A DNA stretch of 64,000 bases from Marinomonas rhodophyticola (GCF_026113935.1 NZ_JAPEUL010000007.1:186001-250000), one strand, 5' to 3'. Counted from the first letter of the stretch, positions 1 to 10,296 are shown. A program made the numbers and translations. Notes: generated by a model from the letters alone, not told the origin.

Positions 1-1
1 G

Positions 2-1826
2 CCAGACAATGCAAATCAGCTTCAGTTAGCGTGGCAATATCAGACTGGTGATAAAAAAGGGCCAAAGGATATTGGCGAGACAACGTACGAAGCAACTCCG
101 CTAAAATTGGCGAATGCCCTTTATGTTTGTACTCCACATAACTGGCTTGTGGCATTGGATGCCGATACCGGAGAGGAGCAATGGGTATACGATGCAAAAG
201 TGCCTGCTGACAGTCAGCGTCAACACCAGACTTGTCGCGGTGTGTCTTACTTACCACCGTCTAATGTGGATACGCTTCCACCTGTACAAAAAGCGTCTGT
301 TCCTGCAGAAAGTCTAAATAGTATGCAGTGTGACGCCCAATTGTTCTTACCAACGTCCGATGCGCGTCTTATAGCCGTAGATCCAACGACGGGGGACCGT
401 TGTGCGAACTTTGCTGACAATGGTGTCTTGGATTTAATGCACAACATGCCGTTTAAACAGTCAGGTTATTATTACTCTACGTCGCCACCATTGGTTGCTG
501 GTGGCGTGGTGATTGTTGCAGGGTCCGTCAATGATAACTACGATATTAATTCTCCCTCTGGTGTGATTCGCGCTTACGATGTAAAAACGGGGGCATTAAA
601 GTGGAACTGGGATTCTGGAAACCCTGATGATACAGCGCCAATTGGCACGGATGATGTGTATGCGACGAGGCTCGCCAAATAGTTGGTCGGTGGCCAGTGC
701 GGATGAAAAATTAGGATTAGCGTATTTCCCCATGGGTAATCGTACGCCGGATCAGTTGGGCATGTACCGTAGTCCAGCAGAAGAAAAATACGCTACCTCT
801 GTGGTGGCGTTAAGTTTAGAAACCGGCCAAGTGTCTTGGGTGCAACAGTTTGTTCACCATGATTTGTGGGACATGGACACACCTGCGCAACCTTCTTTAT
901 TGGATTTAGATACCCCATCAGGCAAGCAGCCTGCTTTGGTTGTTCCGACAAAGCAGGGGGATGTGTATGTGTTGAATCGAGCCACTGGTGAACCGATTTT
1001 TCCAATAACCGAAGAGCCAGCACCGCAAGGCGCGATTCCTGGTGACTATACGGCGCCAACTCAGCCCACTTCAGCACTGTCTTTTAAACCAGCCGATTTA
1101 ACCGAAGCGGATATGTGGGGGGCGACACCGTTAGATCAGTTATTGTGTCGTATTGAATTTAAACAGCTGCGTTATGAAGGGCGTTATACGCCACCTTCAG
1201 AGCAAGGGTCTATTGTCTATCCTGGCAATTTTGGTGTGTTTAATTGGGGCAGCATTGCAGTTGATCCGAAGCGTCAACAAATGTTCGGGATGCCTTTGTA
1301 TCTCGCGTTTACATCGACTCTAGTACCAAAAGCGGACTTAGATTTGAGTGAAACAAACAAAGGTGAACAAGGCGTGAACTCTAACGATGGTGCCAATTTT
1401 GCCGTTCAGTTAAAACCTTTTTTATCTCCTTTGGGCGTTCCTTGTCAGCAACCACCATGGGGTTATGTGGCTGGTGCCGATCTTAAAACTGGCAAGACTG
1501 TTTGGAAGCACAAAAACGGTACCATTGAAGATATGACACCATTGAAGCTGCCAATAGAAATGGGTATGCCCGGCATTGGTGGCCCAGTAATTACTGATGG
1601 TGGGGTTGTCTTTATGGCCGCGGCGGTTGATAACTACTTGCGAGCCTATGACATGGCTACGGGCGAGGAGTTATGGAAAGGCCGTTTACCTGCCGGTGGG
1701 CAAGCTACACCCATGACTTACTTGAACAGCAAGGGGGAGCAGATGGTGGTTCAGGTAGCTGGCGGGCACGGGTCTATTGGTACAACCATTGGCGACTATG
1801 TGGTTGCATACAAACTTAAAAAATAG
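2..1826 (+). CDS. Membrane-bound PQQ-dependent dehydrogenase (glucose/quinate/shikimate family), 5' partial, frameshifted
   Basis: This is the C-terminal part of a quinoprotein dehydrogenase that oxidises a sugar or cyclic polyol in the periplasm and passes electrons to ubiquinone. The reading frame is open from base 2, so the N-terminal membrane anchor lies outside the window. Visible family features are ETTYE and CTPHNW near the start, GNPDDTAP, PNSW, DMWGATP, the YTPPSEQGS and PGNFG stretches, and the C-terminal LPAGGQATPMTY with GGHGS. They match the beta-propeller of E. coli Gcd. One base is missing near 668-671: the first frame ends at 682 while the homologous protein continues in another frame from GSPNSW. 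The rejoined protein has no other defect. Glucose versus quinate/shikimate specificity cannot be decided from this fragment. Confidence 0.85.
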
Positions 1827-1876
1827 CTTTTTCGCTATCACTTTTTTCGATTGTTAGCCGTATTTAATGACGACTT

Positions 1877-1927
1877 AGCCCAGTGTGAATGAGTCAAATG
1901 GATGACTGGTTGATACTGGGCTTTTTA
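1877..1927 (+). terminator. Rho-independent terminator after the quinoprotein gene
   Basis: AGCCCAGT (1877-1884) pairs perfectly with ACTGGGCT (1915-1922), followed by a run of T. It lies 50 bases after the stop codon. The loop is long (30 bases). Confidence 0.7.
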
Positions 1928-1951
1928 TGTCAAAAGCATATATCTGTTTGG

Positions 1952-1988
1952 TATAATGAATTTTAAATTTAATCTTTTTTGTTATAAT
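1952..1988 (+). promoter_or_regulatory. Possible promoter region with two TATAAT boxes upstream of the antiporter gene
   Basis: Perfect TATAAT hexamers occur at 1952-1957 and 1983-1988 in an AT-rich stretch 125-160 bases before the antiporter start. Neither has a good -35 box, but the first is preceded by TG (TTTGGTATAAT), an extended -10 shape. This is a weak call. Confidence 0.3.
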
Positions 1989-2111
1989 GTTTGGTAACAA
2001 CGACATCGCGATTTATTATTAGTCTCATGCATGACTTTTTACTATCATTCGCGCCTTCTTCCCTAAGATCACAAGTCACAGGGCTAACTCAATCTGGAAT
2101 CCTCAGACGAT

Positions 2112-3425
2112 ATGACTTCTAAATCTCCTTTGGCACTGTTGCCACTGTTACTTTTTCTTATTCTTTTTGTTGGTAGTGGCCTTTGGTATCAGTCCGAAGG
2201 TGTAGACTTTGCCTTTTATCAGATCTCTGCCCCCGTCGCGATTTTGCCTGCGATAGCCTTGGCTATATTGTTGGGTAAAGGGCATTTTAATCAGCGTATT
2301 GAAACTTTTATTAATGGTGTGGGTGATAACACCATTATTACTATGATCCTGATTTATTTGTTGGCTGGTGCCTTTGCTAGTGTCGCAAAAAGTGTGGGTG
2401 GTGTGGATGCCACCGTCAATTTCGGTTTAAGTGTCGTGCCTCCAGCCTTATTGTTGCCGGGTTTATTTGTGATTACCGCGTTTGTGGCGACTTCGATGGG
2501 AACGTCCATGGGAACGATCGCCGCGATTGCTCCCATCGCGATTGGTGTAGCGGAAGCGGCAGATTTACCTTTGTTACTGACGGTTGGTACTGTGATTGGC
2601 GGCGCTATGTTTGGTGACAATTTGTCGATTATTTCAGATACCACCATCGCGGCGACGAGAACGCAAGGCTGTGATATGCGTGATAAATTCCGCATGAATT
2701 TTAAGATTGCCTTACCTGCAGCATTGGTGACATTAGTGTGGTTGTTTTTCCAAGGCAGTCATGCGCAGATCGCTGATATTCAAGATTATGATCTCATTCG
2801 AGTTTTGCCTTATGTTGTAGTACTAGGCCTAGCAATCGCTGGTGTGAACGTCATGTTGGTTTTGTTCAGCGGGATTATTTTGGCGGGGGGGATTGGTTTG
2901 ACTATGGAGGCCGATTACACAGTGGCTTCTTGGTCTTCTGATATTTATGCTGGTTACACTGGTATGCAGGAAATTTTGATTCTTTCGCTATTGATTGGTG
3001 GTCTTGCCGCTTTAATGAAATCTCAAGGTGGTTTAGCATGGCTAGTGGGTGCGATTGAGCGTATTAGTCGTATACTAGGTGCCAAAGCTGGCTCAACACG
3101 AGCGGGAGAATTGAGCATCAGTGCTGCCGTCGCGTTAACCAATTTATGCACGGCGAACAATACGGTGTCTATTTTAATCAACGGTTCTGTCGCAAAAAAT
3201 ATCGCTGAACGCTACAATGTGGATCCAAGACGCAGTGCCAGCTTGCTCGATATTTTCTCATGTGTGGTACAAGGTGTTTTACCTTATGGTGCGCAAATAT
3301 TGCTAGCCTCTTCTTTGGCGGCGGTTTCTCCTTTTGCTTTGATTGGTTATGTTCAGTACAGCTGGTTGTTGGCTGTTGCTGCTTTGATTTCTATTGTGAT
3401 CGCTTGGCCTAAAGGCGCAAAATAG
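2112..3425 (+). CDS. NhaC-family Na+/H+ antiporter
   Basis: An integral inner-membrane protein of 437 residues, predicted to exchange sodium (or another cation) for protons. It has about eleven hydrophobic segments, starting with LLPLLLFLILFVGSGLW. The most diagnostic part is the middle: a glycine/threonine-rich SMGTSMGTIAAIAPIAIG helix, then GGAMFGDNLSIISDTTIAAT, the polar motif shared by NhaC-like carriers, and a charged cytoplasmic loop (TRTQGCDMRDKF). A second conserved polar site is TNLCTANNTVSILI near residue 345. It stands alone between two terminators, so it is probably monocistronic. NhaC-like proteins can carry other substrates, for example malate-lactate in the MleN branch, so the ion specificity is an inference. 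Confidence 0.8.
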   Translation: MTSKSPLALLPLLLFLILFVGSGLWYQSEGVDFAFYQISAPVAILPAIALAILLGKGHFNQRIETFINGVGDNTIITMILIYLLAGAFASVAKSVGGVDATVNFGLSVVPPALLLPGLFVITAFVATSMGTSMGTIAAIAPIAIGVAEAADLPLLLTVGTVIGGAMFGDNLSIISDTTIAATRTQGCDMRDKFRMNFKIALPAALVTLVWLFFQGSHAQIADIQDYDLIRVLPYVVVLGLAIAGVNVMLVLFSGIILAGGIGLTMEADYTVASWSSDIYAGYTGMQEILILSLLIGGLAALMKSQGGLAWLVGAIERISRILGAKAGSTRAGELSISAAVALTNLCTANNTVSILINGSVAKNIAERYNVDPRRSASLLDIFSCVVQGVLPYGAQILLASSLAAVSPFALIGYVQYSWLLAVAALISIVIAWPKGAK

Positions 3426-3454
3426 ACTTTCTTAAAGGGTAAATAATCCTTTTC

Positions 3455-3500
3455 AAAGCCCGCTAATCTAGTCTTTTTGTACTAGGTGTGCGGGCTTTTT
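3455..3500 (+). terminator. Rho-independent terminator after the antiporter gene
   Basis: AAAGCCCGC (3455-3463) pairs with GCGGGCTTT (3490-3498) and runs into a T tract. A nested CTAGT/ACTAG pair (3468-3472 with 3481-3485) extends the hairpin. Confidence 0.85.
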
Positions 3501-3544
3501 TGTGTTGTCTAATGTTAGTACGTTTTATTTTATAAGGAAGATGT

Positions 3545-4426
3545 TTGAAACAGGTTACTCATATAAAAGCTGAGCTTATTTTGGTATTTGTGACCATTCT
3601 TGCTGGTTTTGGCTGGATATTTTCGAAAGAAGCATTGGCCGGTTTGCCACCGCTGTTTTTTATGGGTGTGCGTTTTATTATTGCCGGTTTCGTATTATTT
3701 TTAGCAGGGCAAAAATATTTTCGAGGTCTAGACTGGCAAGACGTTAAGCAGGCCAGTTTGGTCGGCATGGTAATGGGCATTACCATGATGTTTTGGGTAA
3801 CGGGATTGGATCAAGGTTCTAATCTTGGTGTGGGCGCTTTTATTACCAGTCTTGGTGTGGTGCTCGTTCCCGTAGTTGCACGGTTTATGTTTGGCGCTAG
3901 GCCGCCTTTGAGCATTTGGGTTGCTCTGCCAGTGGCGATTATTGGACTTGGTTTTTTGGCACTCAATAACGGTTTAGACTTTGAATTTGCGCATTTGTAT
4001 TTTTTGGGGGCTGCCCTAGGGTCAGCTTTACAATTGAACTTATTGTCGCGTTTTTCAATGCGTATGCACGCATTAGTTCTGACGGCTATTCAATTAAGTG
4101 TGGCAGGGTGTTTGCTACTGTTTCTTTCTTTGTTAACAGAAACCTTACCACACAGCATTAGTATTGAGGTCGCAGGTTGGTTTTTGGCAAGTACCTTGAT
4201 TGCTAGCAGTTTACGATTTTTATTGCAGACTTATGGGATGAGTTTGACGCCTGTCAGTCATGCTGCGGTGATTATGAATTTAGAGCCTGTATGGACCGCT
4301 ATTTTCGCTGTATTTTGGTTTAGCGAGTCTATGGGGGGCGGTCAGGTGATTGGTTGTTTACTGATCTTTATTGCCATGATAGTGAGCCGTTGGCCACAAA
4401 TTAGAGCAATTTTTAAACCTCATTAA
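3545..4426 (+). CDS. EamA/DMT-family permease
   Basis: A ten-helix inner-membrane transporter of the drug/metabolite superfamily, 293 residues, made of two EamA repeats (about residues 8-140 and 150-285). The repeats begin with FGWIFSKEALAGLPPLFFMGVRF and end with HAAVIMNLEPVWTAIFAVFWFSE, the classic sequence before the last helix. The start is TTG at 3545, because AAGGAAG sits 7-8 bases upstream and the nearby ATG at 3541 is in another frame. The substrate is unknown; relatives export amino acids, nucleobases or drugs. The stop codon touches the end of the convergent TetR gene with no gap. Confidence 0.85.
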   Translation: MKQVTHIKAELILVFVTILAGFGWIFSKEALAGLPPLFFMGVRFIIAGFVLFLAGQKYFRGLDWQDVKQASLVGMVMGITMMFWVTGLDQGSNLGVGAFITSLGVVLVPVVARFMFGARPPLSIWVALPVAIIGLGFLALNNGLDFEFAHLYFLGAALGSALQLNLLSRFSMRMHALVLTAIQLSVAGCLLLFLSLLTETLPHSISIEVAGWFLASTLIASSLRFLLQTYGMSLTPVSHAAVIMNLEPVWTAIFAVFWFSESMGGGQVIGCLLIFIAMIVSRWPQIRAIFKPH

Positions 4427-5006
4427 TTAAATGTTGTCAGGTAAAATAATATCCAATGTTTGGCGATAAATTTGTTGCATTTCCTCATTGAAAGGTCTTG
4501 TTTGGAAATCCCAGCGGACCAGTAATCCTTCTGTCAGTGTCACTAGCATTTCAATTCGTGCAATAGCCTCGCTTTTGGTGATGGTTGGATAGCGTGATTG
4601 TAAAATACCCACAGCTCTGTTTTGTAAGCGGTTGTGGGATTCTACGTAGATTTCAGCAATGACAGGGTTTCGAGTGGCTTCGGCTTGAATTTCTGCATGC
4701 ATCACTCTCATGTTATGAGTTTCTTGATTTTCCTCAGAAAAATGACGATTTAACCAATCTTTTTTGTCCAGAAAAGAGGCCATAAACTGTAATCGTTTTT
4801 GTGTAAACTGTTCGACGAGACTCACGAATAATGTCGTCTTTGTGGGCAAAATAGCGGTAAATTTGCCCTACACTTAATCCTGCGGATTTAGCAATTTCGC
4901 TCATACTTGCTTTATGGAAGCCTTTTGTTAGTGCGTGTTGTTCCGTGGCATCAATAATGCATTGTTTCCGTTGGGCGCTGTCATAGGGTAATTTATTAGT
5001 TCTCAT
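4427..5006 (-). CDS. TetR-family repressor of the adjacent RND pump, frameshifted
   Basis: A transcriptional repressor divergent from the RND efflux genes, as AcrR/TtgR-type regulators usually are. The N-terminal half (5006 down to about 4825) carries the TetR helix-turn-helix, with GFHKASMSEIAKSAGLSVGQIYRYFAHKDDII. The ligand-binding half continues in another frame from SLVEQFTQKRLQFMASF to the stop at 4427. One base is missing near 4821-4828. The rejoined protein is about 193 residues, normal for the family. Its likely operator is the palindrome at 5061-5072. Whether the cell makes a working repressor depends on whether the frameshift is real. Confidence 0.8.
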
Positions 5007-5019
5007 TTATTTGCACGTT

Positions 5020-5049
5020 TTGTCATATATTAGGTATATAGCTTATATT
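5020..5049 (+). promoter_or_regulatory. Predicted promoter of the first RND efflux operon
   Basis: TTGTCA at 5020-5025 and TATATT at 5044-5049, spaced 18 bases, lie between the divergent TetR and efflux genes. Transcription would start near 5056, just before the 12-base palindrome. Confidence 0.5.
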
Positions 5050-5060
5050 ATAGTGCTAGC

Positions 5061-5072
5061 GAATGATCATTC
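5061..5072. promoter_or_regulatory. Perfect 12-bp palindrome, probable TetR operator
   Basis: GAATGATCATTC is its own reverse complement and sits just downstream of the predicted promoter, between the repressor and pump genes. This is the usual position for an autoregulating TetR operator. The assignment to this regulator is an inference from position. Confidence 0.5.
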
Positions 5073-5099
5073 TCAATGTTTCAAAAGGAAGTCTCCTCA

Positions 5100-6289
5100 A
5101 TGTTGTCTAGATTTAAATATGCTTCAAGTGTGCTGCTTGTTCTGTTGTTGGCTGGTTGTCAGGAGGAGGCGCCTAAGTCTGCTGTTGCACCATCCCCACC
5201 GAAAGTTCAAGTGGGTATTGTGACTATCGAACCCCAAAAGATAGATTTAATCACGGAACTGCCTGGCCGAACTACGTCTAGCTTGGTTGCGGAGATTCGC
5301 CCACAAGTGGGGGGTATCGTAAAAAAGCGTTTTTTGAAGAAGGTCAAGATGTTAAGACTGGAGATTTGCTTTATGAGCTAGATGATTCCACTTATATTTC
5401 TTCCTACAAGCAAGCACAGGCTGATTTAGAATCTGCCAACGCCAGCCTAAAGTCCGCGCAGCTAAAATATGAGCGTTACACGCAATTGCGCAAGCAAAAT
5501 AACGTGTCTCAGCAAGATCTTGATGATGCGCAAGTAGCTTTTTTAGAAGCAACAGCTAAACAAAAAGGCTCAGAAGCCGCACTAGAAAGTGCCAAAATTA
5601 ATCTCGATTATACCAAAATTCGTTCGCCTATTGATGGCCGCATCGGTATTTCGCAAGTAACGGTTGGCGCATTGGTAACAGGCAGTCAAGCGACGGTAAT
5701 GACGACAGTACGTTCATTGGATCCAATCTTTGTTGACTTGGCGCAAACCAGTTTGGATCAGCTTAAACAGCGCACTTTTTTGGCATTAGATGATGTTGAA
5801 AAGGGTTCTAATAAGGTTGCTTTGTTGTTGGAAGATGGCACCAAATATCAAGATCAAGGTACATTAAAAGCACGAGAAGTCAGTGTGGATGAATCGACAG
5901 GCAGTGTCACACTTCGTGCGGAGTTTCCTAACCCTGACAACTTGTTGCTTCCTGGCATGTTTGTGCGTGGTTTGATCCATGAATTGACTCATAATGCTGC
6001 ACTTTTGGTACCACAGCAGGGCGTTTCTAGAGATGTAAAAGGCAATCCCATTGCGTATGTGGTCAATGCGAACAATGTAATAGAAAGCCGAATTCTGACT
6101 GTAGAAAGAACAGTAGATAACCAGTGGTTAGTCACGGAAGGTATTAAGGCGGGTGATAAAGTCGTTGTTGAAGGGTCGTCAAAAATCAGATCGGGAAGTG
6201 AGGTGACCACGGTAAATATGAAGCGTGATAGTCAAACTGGCGCGATTGTTGCCGACAACTCGAATGGCTCTTCAGCCCAAGGGAACTAA
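5100..6289 (+). CDS. RND efflux periplasmic adaptor (AcrA/MexA-like lipoprotein), frameshifted
   Basis: This membrane-fusion protein links the inner-membrane pump encoded next to it with an outer-membrane channel. ATG 5100 is preferred over the in-frame ATG 5076 because AAGGAAG lies between them. The N-terminus MLSRFKYASSVLLVLLLAGC is a lipoprotein signal with lipobox LAGC. Family features are the lipoyl half-motif EIRPQVGGIVKKR, a coiled-coil hairpin (QADLESANASLKSAQLKYERY onward), IRSPIDGRIG, and the late VPQQGVSRD and GDKVVVEG motifs. One T is missing from the T run at 5330-5335; with seven T the frame reads through FEEGQDVKTGDLLYELDDSTY. Rejoined length is about 396 residues, normal for AcrA. 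The start of the pump gene is 3 bases after the stop. Confidence 0.88.
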
Positions 6290-6292
6290 TCT

Positions 6293-9200
6293 ATGTTTGC
6301 GCAATTTTTTATTAATCGTCCGGTCTTCGCATGGGTTATCTCCATTGCGATCATGTTGGCAGGCCTTGCGTCCATTTTGAACCTGCCGATTGCTCAATAT
6401 CCAAACGTAGCGCCACCTACTATTAGTATTTCGGCGACTTATTCTGGTGCTTCTGCTGAAACGGTTGAGAACAGTGTGACGCAAATACTGGAGCAACAGC
6501 TTACCGGCTTAGACGGCTTGTTGTATTTTTCTTCCTCAAGCAGTTCTAGCGGTCGTACCAGTATCAATGTGACCTTTGAGCAAGGTACGGATGCGGATAT
6601 TGCTCAAGTTCAAGTGCAAAACAAAATACAGCAAATCACCTCGAATCTGCCCGATTCAGTGCAGCAAAATGGCGTGACTGTAAAAAAATCGAACTCAGAT
6701 TTTTTGCTGGTTGCGGCCATTTATGATGAAACAGACCAAGACACTGCGAATGATATTTCGGATTTTTTGGTTTCGACAGTTCAAGATCCCGTTTCCCGTG
6801 TGAATGGGGTCGGTAGTATTCAGGTGTTTGGTGCGGAATATGCCATGCGCATATGGTTAGACCCGCTGAAATTAGCGTCTTATAAACTAATGCCTTCTGA
6901 CATATCGTCTGCCATTAGTGCCCAAAATACTCAAGTCGCAGCGGGTAGCCTAGGAGCTTACCCTATTGTGCAAGGGCAAGAATTAAACGTTACCGTCACG
7001 GCACAGTCTAAGTTGCAAACAGTTGAGCAATTTAACAATATTATTCTAGCGTATGATGATAGCGGTGCTACGGTTCGTTTAAGTGATGTGGCTCGAGTCG
7101 AATTAGGCAGTGAGTCTTATGGCTATATTCCACGTTTGAACGGTCATCCGGCTTCAGGTATGGCGGTTATGCTGGCTCCTGGAGCGAATGCGCTGTCTAC
7201 TTCTGAGGCGGTTAAAAAAGTATTAAATGGTTTGTCTGGTAGTTTACCAGATGGCTATAAGCTTTCGTATCCGGTTGATAATACTAGCTTTATTCGTATC
7301 TCTATTGAAGAGGTAGTGAAAACACTGTTTGAAGCTATTTTGTTAGTTGTTATCGTCATGTTCATTTTTTTGCAGAATTGGCGTGCAACATTAATACCGG
7401 CGATTGCCGTGCCTGTTGTTCTTTTGGGTACATTTGGTATTTTAGAACTATTTGGCTTCTCCATTAATACACTCACTATGTTTGGTATTGTTTTGTCCAT
7501 CGGTTTGCTGGTGGACGATGCGATCGTTGTGGTTGAGAACGTCGAACGAGTAATGGAAGAAGATAAATTGTCTCCCAAAGAGGCAACGATAAAATCGATG
7601 AAAGAGATTACCAGTGCCTTGATTGGTATTGCGGTTGTCTTGTCTGCGGTGTTTTTGCCTATGGCCTTCTTTAGTGGTTCCACTGGGGTGATTTATCGCC
7701 AGTTCTCCATCACTATCGTTGCGGCAATGACTTTGTCTGTTTTGGTTGCATTAACCTTGACGCCAGCTCTATGTGCCACCTTCTTAAAAGCTAATCATGA
7801 AACAGCTAAAAAAGGTTTAGGTGCTTGGTTTAACCGTAATTTTGATCGTGCAACAGGGAAATATTTTAGTGGTGTTAATCGCATTATTAAGAAGCCTGTT
7901 CGTTGGATGCTAGGTTACGGCATTATTGTGGCTGGCTTAAGTGGTTTAATGATGACCTTACCGTCTGGTTTCTTGCCAACGGAAGATCAGGGCCGTGTCA
8001 TGGTGATGGTGTCTTTGCCTGAAGGTGCCTCCATGTCTCGTACTGACAAAGTGATGCGAGAAGTGGAAAGCTACTTTTTGGAAAAAGAAAAAAATAATGT
8101 AAGCGCCATCTTCACTATTTCTGGTTTTAACTTTATGGGCAGCGGACAAAATGCCGGTATGGCATTTGTTGCCTTAAAAGATTGGAGCGAGCGTGTTGGA
8201 CCAGAAAACAGTGCTGGTGCGATTGTTGGCCGTTCATACGGTGCGTTTGCTGGGCTGCGAGATGCGAGAATTTTTTCGTTGATACCGCCATCTATTCAAG
8301 GGTTAGGGCAAAGTAGTGGTTTCACTTTCCAGCTACAAGCAACGGGTAACACTGACCGAGCCACCTTATTGGAAATGCGTGATGCGCTATTGCAAAACGC
8401 CAACACTAGCCCTCTGTTGATCGGTGTTCGTCTTGGTTCTGATTCAGAGGCACCACAGCTGCATATTGATATTGACCAAGAAAAAGCCTCGGCACTCGGT
8501 TTGTCTTTGTCGGACATCAGCTCAACATTAAGTAGCGCATGGGCAGGCTCTTATGTAAATGACTTCATTGATCGTGGACGAGTCAAAACTGTTTATATGC
8601 AAGGTGATGCGCAATACCGTTCTTCCCCTGAGGATCTACAACATTGGTATGTACGTGGTAGTGGTAACACCATGACGCCGTTTTCGGCATTTGCTAAGAG
8701 TGAATGGACTTACGGACCAAAAAGTTTAACGCGTTTCAATGGATTAGCTTCTTATGAAATCCAAGGTTCAGGAGCCGATGGGGTGAGTTCGGGGGCCGCA
8801 ATGGATGAGTTGCAGCGTATTTCTGACGATTTGCCAGCTGGTGTAACTGGCGCGTGGAGTGGTCTGTCTTATCAAGAGCGATTATCAAGCGGACAAACTC
8901 AAATACTCTATGGGATTTCTATCCTAGTTGTGTTTTTGTGTCTTGCGGCTCTATATGAAAGTTGGACAGTGCCATTCTCGGTGATATTGGTGATACCGCT
9001 TGGTGTCATTGGGTCGGCAGCAGCAGCGCATTTACGTGGTTTGGAAAACGATGTGTATTTCCAAGTGGCTCTGTTAACGACCATTGGTCTATCGTCGAAA
9101 AACGCGATATTGATCGTTGAGTTTGCGGAAGCGGCTTACCGTCGAGGGTTGAACGTATGGGATGCAGCTGCTCAAGCGGCTCGTTTACGGTTACGTCCGA

Positions 9201-9421
9201 TTATTATGACGTCGATGGCATTCATGGTAGGAACACTGCCGTTGGCCTTGTCTTCTGGCGCTGGCGCCAACAGTCGAATCTCGATTGGTTCGGGTATTGT
9301 GGGTGGTACATTAACCGCAACTGTGTTGGCGATTTTCTTTGTGCCACTGTTCTTTGTTGTGGTGCGACGTATTTTTCCTAAGCGTCCTGATGGTTTGGTT
9401 GAGTCAAAGAATATCGATTGA
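6293..9421 (+). CDS. RND multidrug efflux pump, HAE1 family (AcrB/MexB-like)
   Basis: An intact proton-driven inner-membrane exporter of 1042 residues, the normal AcrB size. It starts with the conserved FFINRPVFAWVISI helix, has two large periplasmic porter domains, and a transmembrane core with GLLVDDAIVVVENVERVM in TM4, where the paired Asp residues carry protons. FRPTED-like LPTEDQG, KNAILIVEFA in TM10 and RLRPIIMTS are also present. Its substrates are probably hydrophobic drugs, dyes or bile-like compounds. The adaptor gene lies immediately upstream and a TetR repressor is divergent. No outer-membrane factor gene follows; a terminator comes 20 bases after the stop, so the pump must use a channel encoded elsewhere. 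Confidence 0.95.
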   Translation: MFAQFFINRPVFAWVISIAIMLAGLASILNLPIAQYPNVAPPTISISATYSGASAETVENSVTQILEQQLTGLDGLLYFSSSSSSSGRTSINVTFEQGTDADIAQVQVQNKIQQITSNLPDSVQQNGVTVKKSNSDFLLVAAIYDETDQDTANDISDFLVSTVQDPVSRVNGVGSIQVFGAEYAMRIWLDPLKLASYKLMPSDISSAISAQNTQVAAGSLGAYPIVQGQELNVTVTAQSKLQTVEQFNNIILAYDDSGATVRLSDVARVELGSESYGYIPRLNGHPASGMAVMLAPGANALSTSEAVKKVLNGLSGSLPDGYKLSYPVDNTSFIRISIEEVVKTLFEAILLVVIVMFIFLQNWRATLIPAIAVPVVLLGTFGILELFGFSINTLTMFGIVLSIGLLVDDAIVVVENVERVMEEDKLSPKEATIKSMKEITSALIGIAVVLSAVFLPMAFFSGSTGVIYRQFSITIVAAMTLSVLVALTLTPALCATFLKANHETAKKGLGAWFNRNFDRATGKYFSGVNRIIKKPVRWMLGYGIIVAGLSGLMMTLPSGFLPTEDQGRVMVMVSLPEGASMSRTDKVMREVESYFLEKEKNNVSAIFTISGFNFMGSGQNAGMAFVALKDWSERVGPENSAGAIVGRSYGAFAGLRDARIFSLIPPSIQGLGQSSGFTFQLQATGNTDRATLLEMRDALLQNANTSPLLIGVRLGSDSEAPQLHIDIDQEKASALGLSLSDISSTLSSAWAGSYVNDFIDRGRVKTVYMQGDAQYRSSPEDLQHWYVRGSGNTMTPFSAFAKSEWTYGPKSLTRFNGLASYEIQGSGADGVSSGAAMDELQRISDDLPAGVTGAWSGLSYQERLSSGQTQILYGISILVVFLCLAALYESWTVPFSVILVIPLGVIGSAAAAHLRGLENDVYFQVALLTTIGLSSKNAILIVEFAEAAYRRGLNVWDAAAQAARLRLRPIIMTSMAFMVGTLPLALSSGAGANSRISIGSGIVGGTLTATVLAIFFVPLFFVVVRRIFPKRPDGLVESKNID

Positions 9422-9440
9422 TTTTTTGACTGTATAAACA

Positions 9441-9469
9441 AAAAGGAGTCCAATGCGGACTCCTTTTTT
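9441..9469. terminator. Bidirectional terminator between the RND operon and phn operon
   Basis: GGAGTCC (9445-9451) pairs with GGACTCC (9457-9463). The stem is flanked by A on the left and T on the right, so it can stop both the efflux operon (+) and the phn operon (-). Confidence 0.9.
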
Positions 9470-9498
9470 ATTGCTTAACGGGTAGTCATAGCGATTGT

Positions 9499-10296
9499 TT
9501 AGATGAGACGCTTACGCACGTTTACCACTAGAATTTCGGCTAGAATTACGATAATGAAAATCGCTAATAACGATACAGCAACTCGGTCCCATTGGAACAA
9601 GTTCATTGAGTCATCTAGTACTACACCGATACCGCCCGCGCCCACTAACCCAAGTACCGCAGACTCTCGGACATTAATGTCCCAACGAAAAAGGACGATA
9701 CTAAAAAAAGCGGGTAAGACTTGTGGCCAATAACCTTTTAGTAAAATAGACAGCCAAGATGCCCCAGTGGCTTTTAGCGCTTCAATGGGTCCCATGTTAA
9801 CTTCTTCGAGTGCCTCTCCTAAAAGTTTGCCAACAAAACCTATGGAGCGGAAGGCAATAGCCAATACGCCAGCGATGACTCCAGGGCCAAAGATAGAGAC
9901 AAACAAGAGCGCCCAAACTAAAGAGTTTACCGAGCGCGAAGACACCAGAAAAAACTTTGAAATCCAGTGACACCAAGTTGAGCTTACGATGTTGCTGGCA
10001 TTCATAAGGGCTAAAGGAATGGCAAAAATCAACGTAATTAAGGTTCCCAGTGTGGCAATGTTGAGGGTTTCAATCATGGCGTCATGAACCGTGACTGGAT
10101 AGTAGGCGAAATCCATGGGCCACATGCGAGAAAACATATCTGCCATTTGTTCTGGTGCATCCAGTAGGAACTCGGGAATTACCTCGACAGATTGAATGGA
10201 CTGGATAAAAGCTATTACCAAAACCAAATAGACAGCATAGCGAGAGAGTTTCTGCTTTAGCGTAAAACGTTGCCAATGATGATCAATAGCGTTCAT
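9499..10296 (-). CDS. phnE: Phosphonate-type ABC transporter permease 2
   Basis: Inner-membrane permease of 265 residues, the last gene of the phnD-phnC-phnE-phnE operon. It has about six hydrophobic segments and the binding-protein-dependent transport motif facing the ATPase, here GEALEEVNMGPIEALKATGASW (EAA loop). The PhnE C-terminal pattern RWDINVRESAVLGLVGAGGIGVVLDDSM is very typical. Its start is preceded by AGGAG. It probably forms a heterodimer with the first PhnE encoded just upstream. The gene ends 30 bases from a bidirectional terminator. Confidence 0.93.
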   Translation of the reverse strand: MNAIDHHWQRFTLKQKLSRYAVYLVLVIAFIQSIQSVEVIPEFLLDAPEQMADMFSRMWPMDFAYYPVTVHDAMIETLNIATLGTLITLIFAIPLALMNASNIVSSTWCHWISKFFLVSSRSVNSLVWALLFVSIFGPGVIAGVLAIAFRSIGFVGKLLGEALEEVNMGPIEALKATGASWLSILLKGYWPQVLPAFFSIVLFRWDINVRESAVLGLVGAGGIGVVLDDSMNLFQWDRVAVSLLAIFIIVILAEILVVNVRKRLI

